Source: Pelagibacterium montanilacus
GTDB lineage: Bacteria; Pseudomonadota; Alphaproteobacteria; Rhizobiales; Devosiaceae
Reading direction: 5' to 3'
Length of the DNA: 64,000 bases
Assembly (NCBI RefSeq): GCF_003992665.1
Contig: NZ_RZMX01000036.1
Span: forward strand, 62,001 to 126,000
Under the pieces are notes generated by a model. It was given only the letters and a program-made list of their open reading frames with translations, made no database searches and was not told the origin of the DNA. Position numbers and translations under genes: made by a program. Below are positions 50,792 to 60,794 of this stretch, piece by piece. The number at the start of each line of letters is the position of its first letter. The first letter of the stretch is position 1.

Positions 50792-51721
50792 ATGTCCCGA
50801 AATTTTTTGGTGATCGACCCCGAGCAGGGGATGGATGTGCTCAAGGGCCTTGCCTCGCCCGTCAGGATCCGGATCCTCAAGCTCCTTCATGAGCAGGGCT
50901 CCCAGAACATCAACGAGATCGCCCGTATTCTCGAGCTGCCCCAATCCACGGTTTCGGCCAATGTCTCGATTCTCGAGGAGGCCGACCTTATCCGCTCGGA
51001 CATTCTCAAGGCGCGCAAGGGCAACCAGAAAATCTGTCATTCCAATTTCGACGAGATCCTGATCGCCTTCAAGGATGCGGTGGGACCGGCGCGGAGCGGA
51101 CATATCGAGGTCGCCATGCCGCTCGGGCTCTACACCAATTGCGAAGTCATCGCCCCGTGCGGCCTGTGCACTCCGGACGGAGTTGTGGGCCTTCTGGACG
51201 TGCCCGACACCTTCCTCGACCCCGAGCGCATGCGCGCCAGCCTGTTGTGGTTCACCCGAGGCCATATCGAGTACCAGTTCCCCAACAATGCCAAGCTCTC
51301 CAACACCGAGATCGAGGCCATCGAATTTTCCATGGAGCTCTCCTCGGAAGTACCGGGAACCAGCGCCGACTGGCCCTCTGACATCACCGTCTGGGTCAAC
51401 GGCATCGAAGTGGGGACCTGGACCTCGCCCGGCGATTACGGCGACAAGCGCGGCGTCTACACCCCAGACTGGTGGAAGCTCAAGGGCTCGCAATACGGCA
51501 AGCTCAAGACCTTCCGGGTCAACGGCACGGGCAGCTTCGTCGATGGCGTCCGGATTTCGGGCGTCACCCTCGCGGACCTCGATGTGAGCGCTCACCATTC
51601 CATCAGGCTGCGGGTCGGCATCCGTGACGACGCCCGTCATCCGGGCGGGATCAACATTTTCGGCCGGGGCTTCGGCAATTACGATCAGGACATCGTCATG
51701 CGGATCGACAAGGCCGACTGA
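50792..51721 (+). CDS. ArsR-type HTH regulator with beta-rich C-terminal domain
   Basis: 309 residues from the ATG at 50792, with GGGGAATC upstream. Residues 14-80 are a winged helix (GLASPVRIRILKLLHE, INEIARILELPQSTVSANVSILEEADLI). The remaining 220 residues are unusual for an ArsR regulator: a Cys-containing segment (CEVIAPCGLC) and a long beta-rich part (FSMELSSEVPG, DITVWVNGIEVGTWTSPGDYG, WWKLKGSQYGKLKTFRVNG) that looks like a carbohydrate-binding jelly roll. It lies directly upstream of a GH51 arabinofuranosidase, suggesting a sugar-sensing role for that locus. Confidence 0.8.
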   Translation: MSRNFLVIDPEQGMDVLKGLASPVRIRILKLLHEQGSQNINEIARILELPQSTVSANVSILEEADLIRSDILKARKGNQKICHSNFDEILIAFKDAVGPARSGHIEVAMPLGLYTNCEVIAPCGLCTPDGVVGLLDVPDTFLDPERMRASLLWFTRGHIEYQFPNNAKLSNTEIEAIEFSMELSSEVPGTSADWPSDITVWVNGIEVGTWTSPGDYGDKRGVYTPDWWKLKGSQYGKLKTFRVNGTGSFVDGVRISGVTLADLDVSAHHSIRLRVGIRDDARHPGGINIFGRGFGNYDQDIVMRIDKAD

Positions 51722-51788
51722 CCATATCCATTTTCCCGCGGGCGATGGCCATTCGGTCGTTGACAACCGCTGACCCTGCAATCATCTT

Positions 51789-51807
51789 TTCCGATATAAA
51801 TCCGATA
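51789..51807. promoter_or_regulatory. TCCGATA direct repeats before the arabinofuranosidase gene
   Basis: TTCCGATA at 51789-51796 and ATCCGATA at 51800-51807, 11 bases apart (one helical turn), followed by GGAATA. A further ATCCGATA lies at 53403-53410 before the importer binding-protein gene. These are candidate sites for the upstream ArsR-type regulator. Confidence 0.5.
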
Positions 51808-51832
51808 AACGGAATATGTTGGGAGGATGATG

Positions 51833-53341
51833 ATGAAGGCCACCGCCACGGCGCACCGGGATTTCACGATCAGCACGATCGACAACCGAATCTATGGCGC
51901 GTTTCTCGAGCACCTGGGCAGGGCCATATATTCGGGCATCTATGAGCCCAACCACCCCACCGCGAACGCCGACGGCATGCGCGAGGACGTCATCGACCTC
52001 GTCCGCGAACTCGACGTTCCCGTGGTGCGCTATCCCGGCGGCAATTTCGTTTCCGCCTACAATTGGGAAGACGGTATCGGCCCCAGGCAAGATCGCCCGG
52101 TGCGGCTCGATCTGGCCTGGCACACCTCCGAAAGCAACGAGGTCGGGATCCACGAATTTGCAGACTGGTGCCAGTCGGTCGGCACCGAGATGATGCTGGC
52201 CGTCAATCTGGGCTCCCGCGGGCTCGATGCGGCGCGCAACTTCGTGGAATATGTGAACCACCCGGGAGGCTCCTACTGGAGCGATCTGCGCCGTGCCAAT
52301 GGTCGCGAGGAGCCCTGGAACGTCCGGCTCTGGTGCCTTGGCAACGAGATGGACGGCCCCTGGCAGATCGGCCACAAGAACGCCGCCGAGTATGGGCGCC
52401 TGGCCGCCGAGACGGCCAAGGCCATCCGCGCCTTCGACCCCGGGCTCGAACTCGTGGTCTGCGGCTCGAGCCATTCGGGCATGCCCACCTATCCAGATTG
52501 GGAAGCAACCGTCCTGGAACACACCTATGACGTGGTCGATTACATCTCGCTGCACATGTATTTCGCCAACCACGAGAAGAACACGGGCAACTACCTGGCG
52601 CTCACCAGCAAGCTCGAGACCTATATCGATACCGTCGCCGGGGTGATCCAGTTCGTCAAAGCCAAGCGACGCTCGAAAAAGGATGTCTACATCTCGTTTG
52701 ACGAATGGAACGTCTGGTATCACTCGAGCCAGCAGGATCGCGCGATTCTCCAAGGCGGCGATGGCTGGCCGCACGCCCCTGGCCTTCTCGAGGACATCTA
52801 CAATTTCGAGGACGTCCTGCAGGTGGGGTTGATCCTCAACGCCTTCATCCGCAAGGCGGACGTGGTCAAGATCGCCTGCATCGCCCAGCTCGTGAACGTC
52901 ATCGCGCCCATCATGACCGAGCGCGGCGGCCCGGCCTGGCGCCAGACCATCTACTATCCCTATTATTTCGCATCGCGGTTCGGACGCGGCACCGCGCTCG
53001 ACCTCGCCGTGGACTGCCCGACCTATGACAGCGACCAGTTCAGCAATGTGAAGTACGCCGACGTCGCCGCGGTCCACACCGAGGATGGCGGCGTGTCGGT
53101 CTTTGCGGTCAACCGGCACCCCACCGAGGCGATCGAGCTGGACGTCGATATGCTCGGCTTCGACCACATGAGCCTTCTCGATCACCAGGTTTTGACCCAT
53201 TCCGATATCAATGCGGTCAACTCCAAAGACAGGCCCGACGAAGTCGCGCCCCGCGCCGGCAGCGGCGCTCGGATGGGAGGGGGCAGGCTAACGGTTTCCC
53301 TGCCACCCTATTCCTACCAGATGATCAGAATAGGAGGCTGA
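51833..53341 (+). CDS. abfA: Alpha-N-arabinofuranosidase, GH51
   Basis: 502 residues. GGGAGG is followed by three ATG codons in a row; the third (51833) has the best spacing. GH51 motifs are complete: YGAFLEHLGRAIYSGIYEP, VVRYPGGNFVSAYNWEDG, the acid/base Glu172 in WCLGNEMDGPW and the nucleophile Glu291 in SFDEWNVWY. The C-terminal part is the usual beta domain. There is no signal peptide, so it cleaves arabino-oligosaccharides taken up by the importer encoded downstream, releasing L-arabinose in the cytosol. Confidence 0.95.
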   Translation: MKATATAHRDFTISTIDNRIYGAFLEHLGRAIYSGIYEPNHPTANADGMREDVIDLVRELDVPVVRYPGGNFVSAYNWEDGIGPRQDRPVRLDLAWHTSESNEVGIHEFADWCQSVGTEMMLAVNLGSRGLDAARNFVEYVNHPGGSYWSDLRRANGREEPWNVRLWCLGNEMDGPWQIGHKNAAEYGRLAAETAKAIRAFDPGLELVVCGSSHSGMPTYPDWEATVLEHTYDVVDYISLHMYFANHEKNTGNYLALTSKLETYIDTVAGVIQFVKAKRRSKKDVYISFDEWNVWYHSSQQDRAILQGGDGWPHAPGLLEDIYNFEDVLQVGLILNAFIRKADVVKIACIAQLVNVIAPIMTERGGPAWRQTIYYPYYFASRFGRGTALDLAVDCPTYDSDQFSNVKYADVAAVHTEDGGVSVFAVNRHPTEAIELDVDMLGFDHMSLLDHQVLTHSDINAVNSKDRPDEVAPRAGSGARMGGGRLTVSLPPYSYQMIRIGG

Positions 53342-53402
53342 CCACCCTCTCCCCACGCGTCGGTCACTTTCGACCGGTGACACGACAGCCGTCCGCTTTT
53401 GT

Positions 53403-53410
53403 ATCCGATA
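53403..53410. promoter_or_regulatory. ATCCGATA site before the arabino-oligosaccharide importer
   Basis: ATCCGATA at 53403-53410, the same 8 bases as at 51800-51807. It lies about 100 bases upstream of the binding-protein start in an AT-rich stretch that may contain the promoter. Confidence 0.4.
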
Positions 53411-53508
53411 CTATGATCTATATCGCCAAACATGTTGACAGATACCAAGACTAAGGTAGCATTCATAGTCAGGCGCAGAGGAGCGCCTTCTCGAATGGGA
53501 GGACGATG

Positions 53509-55416
53509 ATGAGAACGTGGAAGACGCTTATGGCGTCGGCTGCCCTCGCCGCTATGGTGGGCAGTGCGGCATTGGCTCAGAACGCAGCGGTGGACCTGCC
53601 GCCGATAACGGAATTTCCCCGCGAACAGACCTTGATCGTGCACAATCCGGATAATCCGGCGGCCAATCCAGACTTCTTCAATATCTGGGTTGCAGGTGCC
53701 GGACAGGTTCAGGCCGGCGGCCTCCATCAGCTTATGATGGACACCCTCTGGTACATCGACCCCAATGAGGGGCTGGATGGATCGCTCTACAGCTCGCTGG
53801 CGGAAGACCAGTGGGAATACAATGACGATTTCACCGAGATGACGGTGCGCCTCCGGGAAGGCCTGTACTGGTCCGATGGCGTGGAATTCACCGCAGACGA
53901 CGTCGTCTATACGGTCGAAACTCTCAAGAGCAATCCGGCCTTCGGCGCCGCCGCGGGTCTCAACCGCAATGTGGAAAGCGTGGAAGCGATCGACGACTAC
54001 ACCGTCGTTTTCCACCTCAACGAGCCCAATTCGCGCTTCCATTCCACGTTCACCGTGCGCTGGAACGCGACCTGGATCATGCCCAGGCACATCTTCGAGC
54101 AATCCGAGGACCCCACCGCCAACGCCTTCAATCCGCCGGTCGGCCTGGGCCCTTACACCCTTCATTCCTACGATCCCAACGGGGCTTGGTATGTCTGGGA
54201 AAAGCGTGAAGACTGGGAGCGCACCTCGCTGGCCCAGTATGGCGAGCCCGGCCCCCAGTACATCATCTATCGCTCGATCCCGAACGTCGACAACCGCCTG
54301 ATCGAGATGGTCAACGGCAATCTCGACATGATCCACGACCTGACGCCCGAGGCCATGTTCAGCCTCGTGGATCAGGACGAGAATGCCCGCGGCTGGTTCC
54401 CGGGCTTCCCATATGCCCACCCCGATCCCACGCTGCCCTCGATCATCTTCAACAACCAGAACGAGCTGTTCGAGGATCGGCGCGTGCGCTGGGCCCTGGC
54501 GCTCATGCTCGATGCGCGGCAGATCTCGATGGCGTCCTATCGGGGCGCGGCAACGCTCTCGCCCATCGCCATCCCGCCCACCGGGACCCATCTCGCGGAC
54601 TATCACCAGCCCCTGCAGGATTGGCTGATCGACTACGAGCTCGATACGGGCTCCTCGGTCATCAATCCCTATGATCCCGACATCGGACTGCAGGTCGCCG
54701 AGATGGTCCGCCCGCAGTTCGGCGACGCGGTGCCCACCGACGAAACCGAAATCCGCCAGGCCTTCGGCTATGGCTGGTGGGCCCAGAACCTGGAAGCCGC
54801 CGGTGAGCTGCTCGAGGATGCCGGATTCACCCGGCAGGGCAATGACTGGTATACCCCCGATGGCGAACGCTTCGGCTTCACGCTCAAGACGGCGGAAACC
54901 GGCGTCATCAACCGCTTCGGCACAATGGCGGCCCAACAGTGGAGCCAGGCCGGCGTGGCGGTGACCGCAGAGGTCGATCCCGTGATCTTCGGAACCACCC
55001 TCAACCTCGGGGACTTCGAGGCCATCACCTCCTGGACCATCGAGTCCTGGGGCGGCGACCCGGACCTCTCGTTCTTCCTGGACAGCTGGCACTCGGAGTT
55101 CATCGTTGAGCCTGGCGAACGCCAGCCTGCGCGCAACTTCCAGCGCTTCGAGCATCCCGAACTCGACCGCATCATCGACGAGTTGCGCGTCACCGAATTC
55201 GGAACCCAGGAAAACCTCGAACTCGGCTACGACTTCGTTCGGCTCATGGTCGATGAAATGCCCATCATTCCAATGATGAGCTACAACGTCTTCGCAGCCT
55301 ATTCCGAGCAGTACTGGACCGGCTTCCCCGACGCTGTGGAGCGGCCCTATGCCAACCCTGTGACCAACTGGGCGAACTCGCGCTACATCTTCACCCAGCT
55401 CGAACCCGCACAGTAG
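53509..55416 (+). CDS. Family 5 ABC substrate-binding protein, likely arabino-oligosaccharide
   Basis: 635 residues from the second of two ATGs (53509 has the better spacing to GGGAGG). Signal peptide MRTWKTLMASAALAAMVGSAALAQ. At 635 residues it is longer than most family 5 proteins, like the oligosaccharide- or large-ligand-binding members. Visible motifs are MTVRLREGLYWSDGVEFTADDVVYT, VGLGPYTLHSY and RRVRWALALMLDARQI. Next to GH51 and the ArsR-type gene it most likely binds arabinan fragments. First gene of a five-gene importer. Confidence 0.9.
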   Translation: MRTWKTLMASAALAAMVGSAALAQNAAVDLPPITEFPREQTLIVHNPDNPAANPDFFNIWVAGAGQVQAGGLHQLMMDTLWYIDPNEGLDGSLYSSLAEDQWEYNDDFTEMTVRLREGLYWSDGVEFTADDVVYTVETLKSNPAFGAAAGLNRNVESVEAIDDYTVVFHLNEPNSRFHSTFTVRWNATWIMPRHIFEQSEDPTANAFNPPVGLGPYTLHSYDPNGAWYVWEKREDWERTSLAQYGEPGPQYIIYRSIPNVDNRLIEMVNGNLDMIHDLTPEAMFSLVDQDENARGWFPGFPYAHPDPTLPSIIFNNQNELFEDRRVRWALALMLDARQISMASYRGAATLSPIAIPPTGTHLADYHQPLQDWLIDYELDTGSSVINPYDPDIGLQVAEMVRPQFGDAVPTDETEIRQAFGYGWWAQNLEAAGELLEDAGFTRQGNDWYTPDGERFGFTLKTAETGVINRFGTMAAQQWSQAGVAVTAEVDPVIFGTTLNLGDFEAITSWTIESWGGDPDLSFFLDSWHSEFIVEPGERQPARNFQRFEHPELDRIIDELRVTEFGTQENLELGYDFVRLMVDEMPIIPMMSYNVFAAYSEQYWTGFPDAVERPYANPVTNWANSRYIFTQLEPAQ

Positions 55417-55429
55417 AACCTCCCGGGGC

Positions 55430-55459
55430 GCGGTGCCTGGCTTTCGGGCCGGGCACCGC
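55430..55459 (+). promoter_or_regulatory. Intercistronic hairpin after the binding-protein gene
   Basis: Stem GCGGTGCCTGGC with GCCGGGCACCGC (one G-T pair) and a 6-base loop, without a T-tract. It lies between binding protein and permease, as at 14138, and probably raises the amount of binding protein relative to permeases. Confidence 0.65.
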
Positions 55460-55491
55460 CCTCTCCCATCTCCAGAGGTCCCAGTTCAGGC

Positions 55492-56496
55492 ATGCGAGAT
55501 TATTTCACTTTCGTCCTCAAGCGGCTCCTGCAACTGGCCGCGGTCGTCTTCGCCGGCATCTCGGCCGCCTTCTTCATCACTCATCTCTCGCCGATTTCGC
55601 CCGTCGACATGATCGTCAACCGCGTGGCGGCACAATCGGGCGGCGATCCGCTCGCCATCCAGGACCTGCGCGACGCCCTAGCGGCGCTGTTCGGCACCGA
55701 CCTTCCGCTGCACGAAAAATTCCTGAACTTCTGGGGACGCTTCCTGGTCGGCGACCTTGGCCCGTCCTTGCTCGCCTTCCCCACCCCGGCCATCGATCTG
55801 GTCATGCGCGCCCTGCCCTGGACGGTCGGGCTGCTCGTCACCTCGATCCTGCTGAGCTGGACCATCGGCAACATCCTGGGCGGCCTCGGCGGGTATTATC
55901 AGAACAATCGTTTCCTCAAGGCCTTCGGCGTGCTGGCCATGGGCGTGCAGCCGATCCCCTATTACATCGTCGCCTTCCTGCTGGTGCTGCTGTTCGGGTA
56001 TTTCTGGCCCGTCATGCCCATCTCGGGCGGCTTTTCGATCAATGTGCGGCCCGGCTTCACCTTCGAATTCATCGCCTCGGTGATCCACCACTCGATCCTG
56101 CCCGCCGCGTCGCTGGTCATCGTGGGGCTCGGCATCTCGTTTCTGGGCATGCGGGCCATGGTCTCCAACATCGTGACCGAGGACTACGTCACCTATGCCG
56201 AGCTGGCCGGGGTCCGCACCGAGCGCGTCGTTTTCTTTTACGTGATCCGCAACGCGATGGTGCCCCAGCTCACCGGCCTCGCCATGGCGCTCGGGGGCAT
56301 CTTCTCGGGCACCATCATCACCGAACAGGTCTTCGCCTATCCCGGGCTTGGCTCGCTTCTGGTAAACGCGGTCAATGCCGGCGACACCACGCTGGTTCTC
56401 GCCGTGTCCTCGATCGCCGTCATCGCCGTGGCCGGAGCGATCTTTGTGATTGACCTCATCCACCCGCTGCTCGACCCGCGCGTAAAGGTGAAATAG
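55492..56496 (+). CDS. Dpp-type ABC transporter permease 1 (arabinofuranosidase locus)
   Basis: 334 residues with six helices. The N-terminus matches DppB (FVLKRLLQLAAVVFAGISAAFFITHLSPISPVDMIVNRV) and the EAA-type loop reads RAMVSNIVTEDYVTYAELAGVRTERVVFFYVIRNAMVPQ. It starts after a hairpin-bearing gap of 75 bases and is followed by the second permease after 3 bases. Confidence 0.92.
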   Translation: MRDYFTFVLKRLLQLAAVVFAGISAAFFITHLSPISPVDMIVNRVAAQSGGDPLAIQDLRDALAALFGTDLPLHEKFLNFWGRFLVGDLGPSLLAFPTPAIDLVMRALPWTVGLLVTSILLSWTIGNILGGLGGYYQNNRFLKAFGVLAMGVQPIPYYIVAFLLVLLFGYFWPVMPISGGFSINVRPGFTFEFIASVIHHSILPAASLVIVGLGISFLGMRAMVSNIVTEDYVTYAELAGVRTERVVFFYVIRNAMVPQLTGLAMALGGIFSGTIITEQVFAYPGLGSLLVNAVNAGDTTLVLAVSSIAVIAVAGAIFVIDLIHPLLDPRVKVK

Positions 56497-56499
56497 CCG

Positions 56500-57360
56500 A
56501 TGTTCGCAATCATCAGGGACCTCACGCGCTACAACATCGAATTCGCCATCGGGTGCGTTCTGGTCGGCATCATCACGCTCTTTGCCCTTGCCAGCTTCTT
56601 TGCGCCCGTCGGCCCGACCATGATCTATGTGGTGCCGCCCGACATGCCGCCGTCGCTGAGCTATTGGTTCGGCACCAATTCACGCGGGCAGGATCTGTTC
56701 TGGCAGCTCAGCTACGCCTTCCGCAACACCCTCACCTTCGGGGTCATGGTCGCGGCGATCAGCCGGATCATCTCGATCACCGTGGGCCTGCTGGCCGGCT
56801 ATCTGGGCGGCTGGGTGGATCGGGTCCTGATGTTTTTCAACGACATCTTCGTGTCGCTGCCCATCTTCCCCATCCTGATCCTCGTCTACTTTGTGCTGCG
56901 CAGCAATCTCGACATGTTCACGCTGGCGCTCATCATGGGGTGCCTGGGCTGGCCCTTCGACGCGCGGCTGATCCGCTCGGTCTCGCTGGGGCTGCGCCAT
57001 CGCGAGTTCACCCGGCACGCGACGTTCTCGGGCATGACCCCGCGCAAGATCATGTTCGAGGAGCATCTGCCCTATGTGATGCCGATCGTCCTGGCCACCG
57101 CCATCGCCAACATGATCTGGTCCATCGGCATGGAAGTGACGCTCGCGGTGCTCGGCTTCACCAATCTCAACATCCCCACGGTGGGCACCACGCTCTACTG
57201 GGCGAACAACCACTCGGCCATGATCGTGGGCGTCTGGTGGTGGATCCTGATCCCGGTGATCCTGATCGTGACACTGTTCATCGGGCTTTTCCTGCTCACG
57301 GTCTCGCTCAACGAATATATCGACCCGCGCTCGAGGCTGCGTCGTATGGGAGGCGCGTGA
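56500..57360 (+). CDS. Dpp-type ABC transporter permease 2 (arabinofuranosidase locus)
   Basis: 286 residues. SYWFGTNSRGQDLFWQLSYAFRNTL is the DppC-type opening motif and HREFTRHATFSGMTPRKIMFEEHLPYVMP the EAA loop. It forms the channel with the preceding permease. The ATPase gene follows after 4 bases. Confidence 0.92.
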   Translation: MFAIIRDLTRYNIEFAIGCVLVGIITLFALASFFAPVGPTMIYVVPPDMPPSLSYWFGTNSRGQDLFWQLSYAFRNTLTFGVMVAAISRIISITVGLLAGYLGGWVDRVLMFFNDIFVSLPIFPILILVYFVLRSNLDMFTLALIMGCLGWPFDARLIRSVSLGLRHREFTRHATFSGMTPRKIMFEEHLPYVMPIVLATAIANMIWSIGMEVTLAVLGFTNLNIPTVGTTLYWANNHSAMIVGVWWWILIPVILIVTLFIGLFLLTVSLNEYIDPRSRLRRMGGA

Positions 57361-57364
57361 ACCG

Positions 57365-58398
57365 ATGGCCGATTCAACCGATATTCTCACAGTGAAGGGC
57401 CTCAAGGCCTATTACCGGATGGCCTATTTCGGCATCGACCGCGAGGTCCGCGCCGTGGACGACATCACCCTCTCGATCCGCCGCAACGAGGTCTACGGCA
57501 TTGCCGGGGAAAGCTCCTCGGGCAAGACCTCGCTCATCAAGGTGCTTGCCGCCGCCATCCGCCCACCCCTCGAAGTGGTCGACGGCGCGCTCACCTACCG
57601 GTTCGGCGACATCGAGATCGATCCCTACAAGGCGTCCAGCGAGGAGGTGAACGCCATCCGCTGGAAGCACCTCTCCTATATCATGCAGGGGTCGATGAGC
57701 GTTCTCAATCCGGTGCGCCGGATCAGGCACAGCTTCTCCGATTTCGCCTTCCAGCCCATGGGCGTGGACAAAAAGACGTTCTGGGAGCGCACGCGCGCCC
57801 ACCTCGAACGGCTCAACCTTTCACCCGACATTCTCAGGGCCTACCCCCACGAGCTCTCGGGCGGCATGCGCCAGCGGGTCACCATCGCGCTCGCCACGGT
57901 CTGCCAGCCCGAGTTCATCATCGCCGACGAGCCGACCACCGCACTCGACGTCGTGGTGCAAAAGGACGTGCTCGCCATGATCCGGGACGTCCAGCGCCAG
58001 ATGGGCTCGTCCGTGGTCTTCGTAACCCACGATATGAGCGTGCACGCCAACATCGCGGATCGCATCGGCATCGTCTATGCGGGCCGGCTGGTCGAGGAAG
58101 GGCCGACCCGCACGCTGTTCACCGCGCCAAAGCACCCCTACACCGCCCATCTCGTGGGCAGCCTGCCACGGATCGGGGACACCACCACCAAGGCGGCGCT
58201 TGAAGGCCGCCCGCCCAATCTCGCCGATCCCCCGAGCGGATGCCGGTTTCACCCCCGCTGCCCCCTTGCCATCGACAAGTGCAAGACCGAGGTGCCGCCC
58301 CTCGAGACGGTGGGCCAAAGCCATCGCAGCGCCTGCTGGCGCGCCGATGAGGTAAAACCCCTCGCCCCGGTCGCCGGCCAGCCCGCACAGGTGACCCC

Positions 58399-58402
<4 letters not shown>
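57365..58402 (+). CDS. ABC transporter ATP-binding protein 1 (arabinofuranosidase locus)
   Basis: 345 residues. Walker A is a slightly unusual GESSSGKTS, then Q-loop IMQGSMSVLNPV, signature [15 protein letters not shown], Walker [15 protein letters not shown]-loop FVTHDM and the C-terminal cysteine cluster CRFHPRCPLAIDKC. DppD-like partner of the next gene. Confidence 0.92.
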
Positions 58403-59307
<905 letters not shown>

Positions 59308-59372
59308 GCGTCGGAACGCACGCACGCCCCTGCCCGTTCTTCAGTGTCGCTTCCGCCGATCCGGACGGGAAC

Positions 59373-60245
59373 ATGGCCAAGCGGGAACGCATGCGCGAAC
59401 ATATCCTGAGCGAAAACACCAGCACCCACGAGACCGAATCCACACGCTCGCTCCTCATCGGGGTCGGTAGAGCCTTCGGTGGAGCGCTGATCTTTGCCAT
59501 GCCGATGCTCATGACCATGGAAATGTGGTCGCTGGGCTTCTCGCTCGACCCCTGGCGGATCGCCGCACTGCTCATTGTAACCCTGCCCCTGCTTCTGGGG
59601 CTCTCGAGGTTCGGGGGCTTTCGCCCCACCACGCGCCTGCGCGACGATATCGCGGACGTCTTCGTCGCCGTCGTCGTCGCAGCTTTCGCCTCCGGTGCAA
59701 GCCTCTTTCTGTTCGGCCTGCTCGAATTCGGCATGTCGCCAAGGGAAATCATGGGCAAGATCGCCGTGCAATTGGTGCCAGCCAGCATCGGGGCCATGCT
59801 GGGACGCAGCCAGCTCGGCGGGCGCACCGAGGCCACCGAAGTTCAGAACCAGAACCCATCCTATTGGAGCGAGCTCTTCATCATGGGCGTCGGCGCGCTG
59901 TTTCTCTCGCTCAACGTCGCGCCCACCGAGGAAATGGTGCTGATCGCCTACAAGATGTCGGTCTGGCATCAGGTGACGATGGTGGTGCTCTCGCTCGTCC
60001 TCATGCACGCCTTTGTCTACACCCTCGACTTCCGCGGCGGCACGTCCCTTGAAGGCAAATCCACCCTGGGCACCTTCGTGCGCTTCACCTTCGGGGGTTA
60101 TGCGGTCGTGCTGCTGGTCAGCCTGGGCACGCTCTGGCTGTTCGGACGCACCGACGGCACGTCCCTGGCGGCCATCATCAGCTCCACCGTCGTCCTGGCC
60201 TTTCCCGGCGCGATCGGCGCCGCTGCCGCGCGGCTGGTGCTGTGA
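59373..60245 (+). CDS. TIGR02587 family integral membrane protein
   Basis: 290 residues, about seven hydrophobic helices after a polar N-terminus. RAFGGALIFAMPMLMTMEMWSLGFSL, LLLGLSRFGGFRPTTRLRDDIADVFVA and SLNVAPTEEMVLIAYKM are the conserved parts of the TIGR02587 group, which is known only from proteobacterial genomes and has no assigned function. Its gene is followed with a 1-base overlap by a TIGR02588-type gene, the usual partner. Start at 59373 follows GGACGGGAAC. Confidence 0.85.
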   Translation: MAKRERMREHILSENTSTHETESTRSLLIGVGRAFGGALIFAMPMLMTMEMWSLGFSLDPWRIAALLIVTLPLLLGLSRFGGFRPTTRLRDDIADVFVAVVVAAFASGASLFLFGLLEFGMSPREIMGKIAVQLVPASIGAMLGRSQLGGRTEATEVQNQNPSYWSELFIMGVGALFLSLNVAPTEEMVLIAYKMSVWHQVTMVVLSLVLMHAFVYTLDFRGGTSLEGKSTLGTFVRFTFGGYAVVLLVSLGTLWLFGRTDGTSLAAIISSTVVLAFPGAIGAAAARLVL

Positions 60246-60649
60246 TGGGTCCGAGTTCGGGACAGCAAAGGCCGAACCCCACCTCGATTCTGGAATGGGC
60301 CTTTGCCGGCTTGGGGATGGTGCTGGTCGCCGCCACCATCGGCTACATGGTCTGGTACGGCATCACCCACCCGGAAACGCCGCCGCAGATATCGGTGACC
60401 CCCACGGCGACGAGCCCGATGCCCGAAGGCTATCTCGTGGAATTCACCGCACGCAATCACGGCAATTCCACTGCCGCCGGCCTTCTGGTGAGCGGAAGAC
60501 TTCTCGACGGATCTGAGGTGATCGAGGAGAGCGAAACCACGGTGACCTACCTGCCCCAGCAATCGGAGCGAAAGGGCGGGCTCATCTTTGAAAACGATCC
60601 TCGCGACCACACGCTGCGGCTCCTCGCCAACGGCTACGAACACCCCTGA
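60245..60649 (+). CDS. TIGR02588 family protein
   Basis: 134 residues with one membrane helix near residues 16-37 (LEWAFAGLGMVLVAATIGYMVWYG) and a soluble C-terminal domain of beta type (QISVTPTATSPMPEGYLVEFTARNHGNSTAAGLLVSG). This matches the small partner of TIGR02587 proteins. The ATG shares a base with the preceding stop (TGATG). Function unknown; probably a periplasm-facing subunit of a two-protein membrane complex. Confidence 0.83.
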   Translation: MGPSSGQQRPNPTSILEWAFAGLGMVLVAATIGYMVWYGITHPETPPQISVTPTATSPMPEGYLVEFTARNHGNSTAAGLLVSGRLLDGSEVIEESETTVTYLPQQSERKGGLIFENDPRDHTLRLLANGYEHP

Positions 60650-60794
60650 CACCCCCGATCGGATCCCGGGCGAGCACCCTTGAACGCCGTAACATAACCC
60701 AGGTTGGTCTCGCGCCCGGCTCATTGCGCATCTGGAACGTCGCAGCGAGGGGCTCATTGCCCACCCGGTCTAAACACTCGAAAGGGAGACACAA

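Noticed and set aside
53314-55155. A 613-codon minus-strand frame opposite the binding-protein gene
   Set aside because: The plus strand has a signal peptide and all binding-protein motifs; the minus frame has none.
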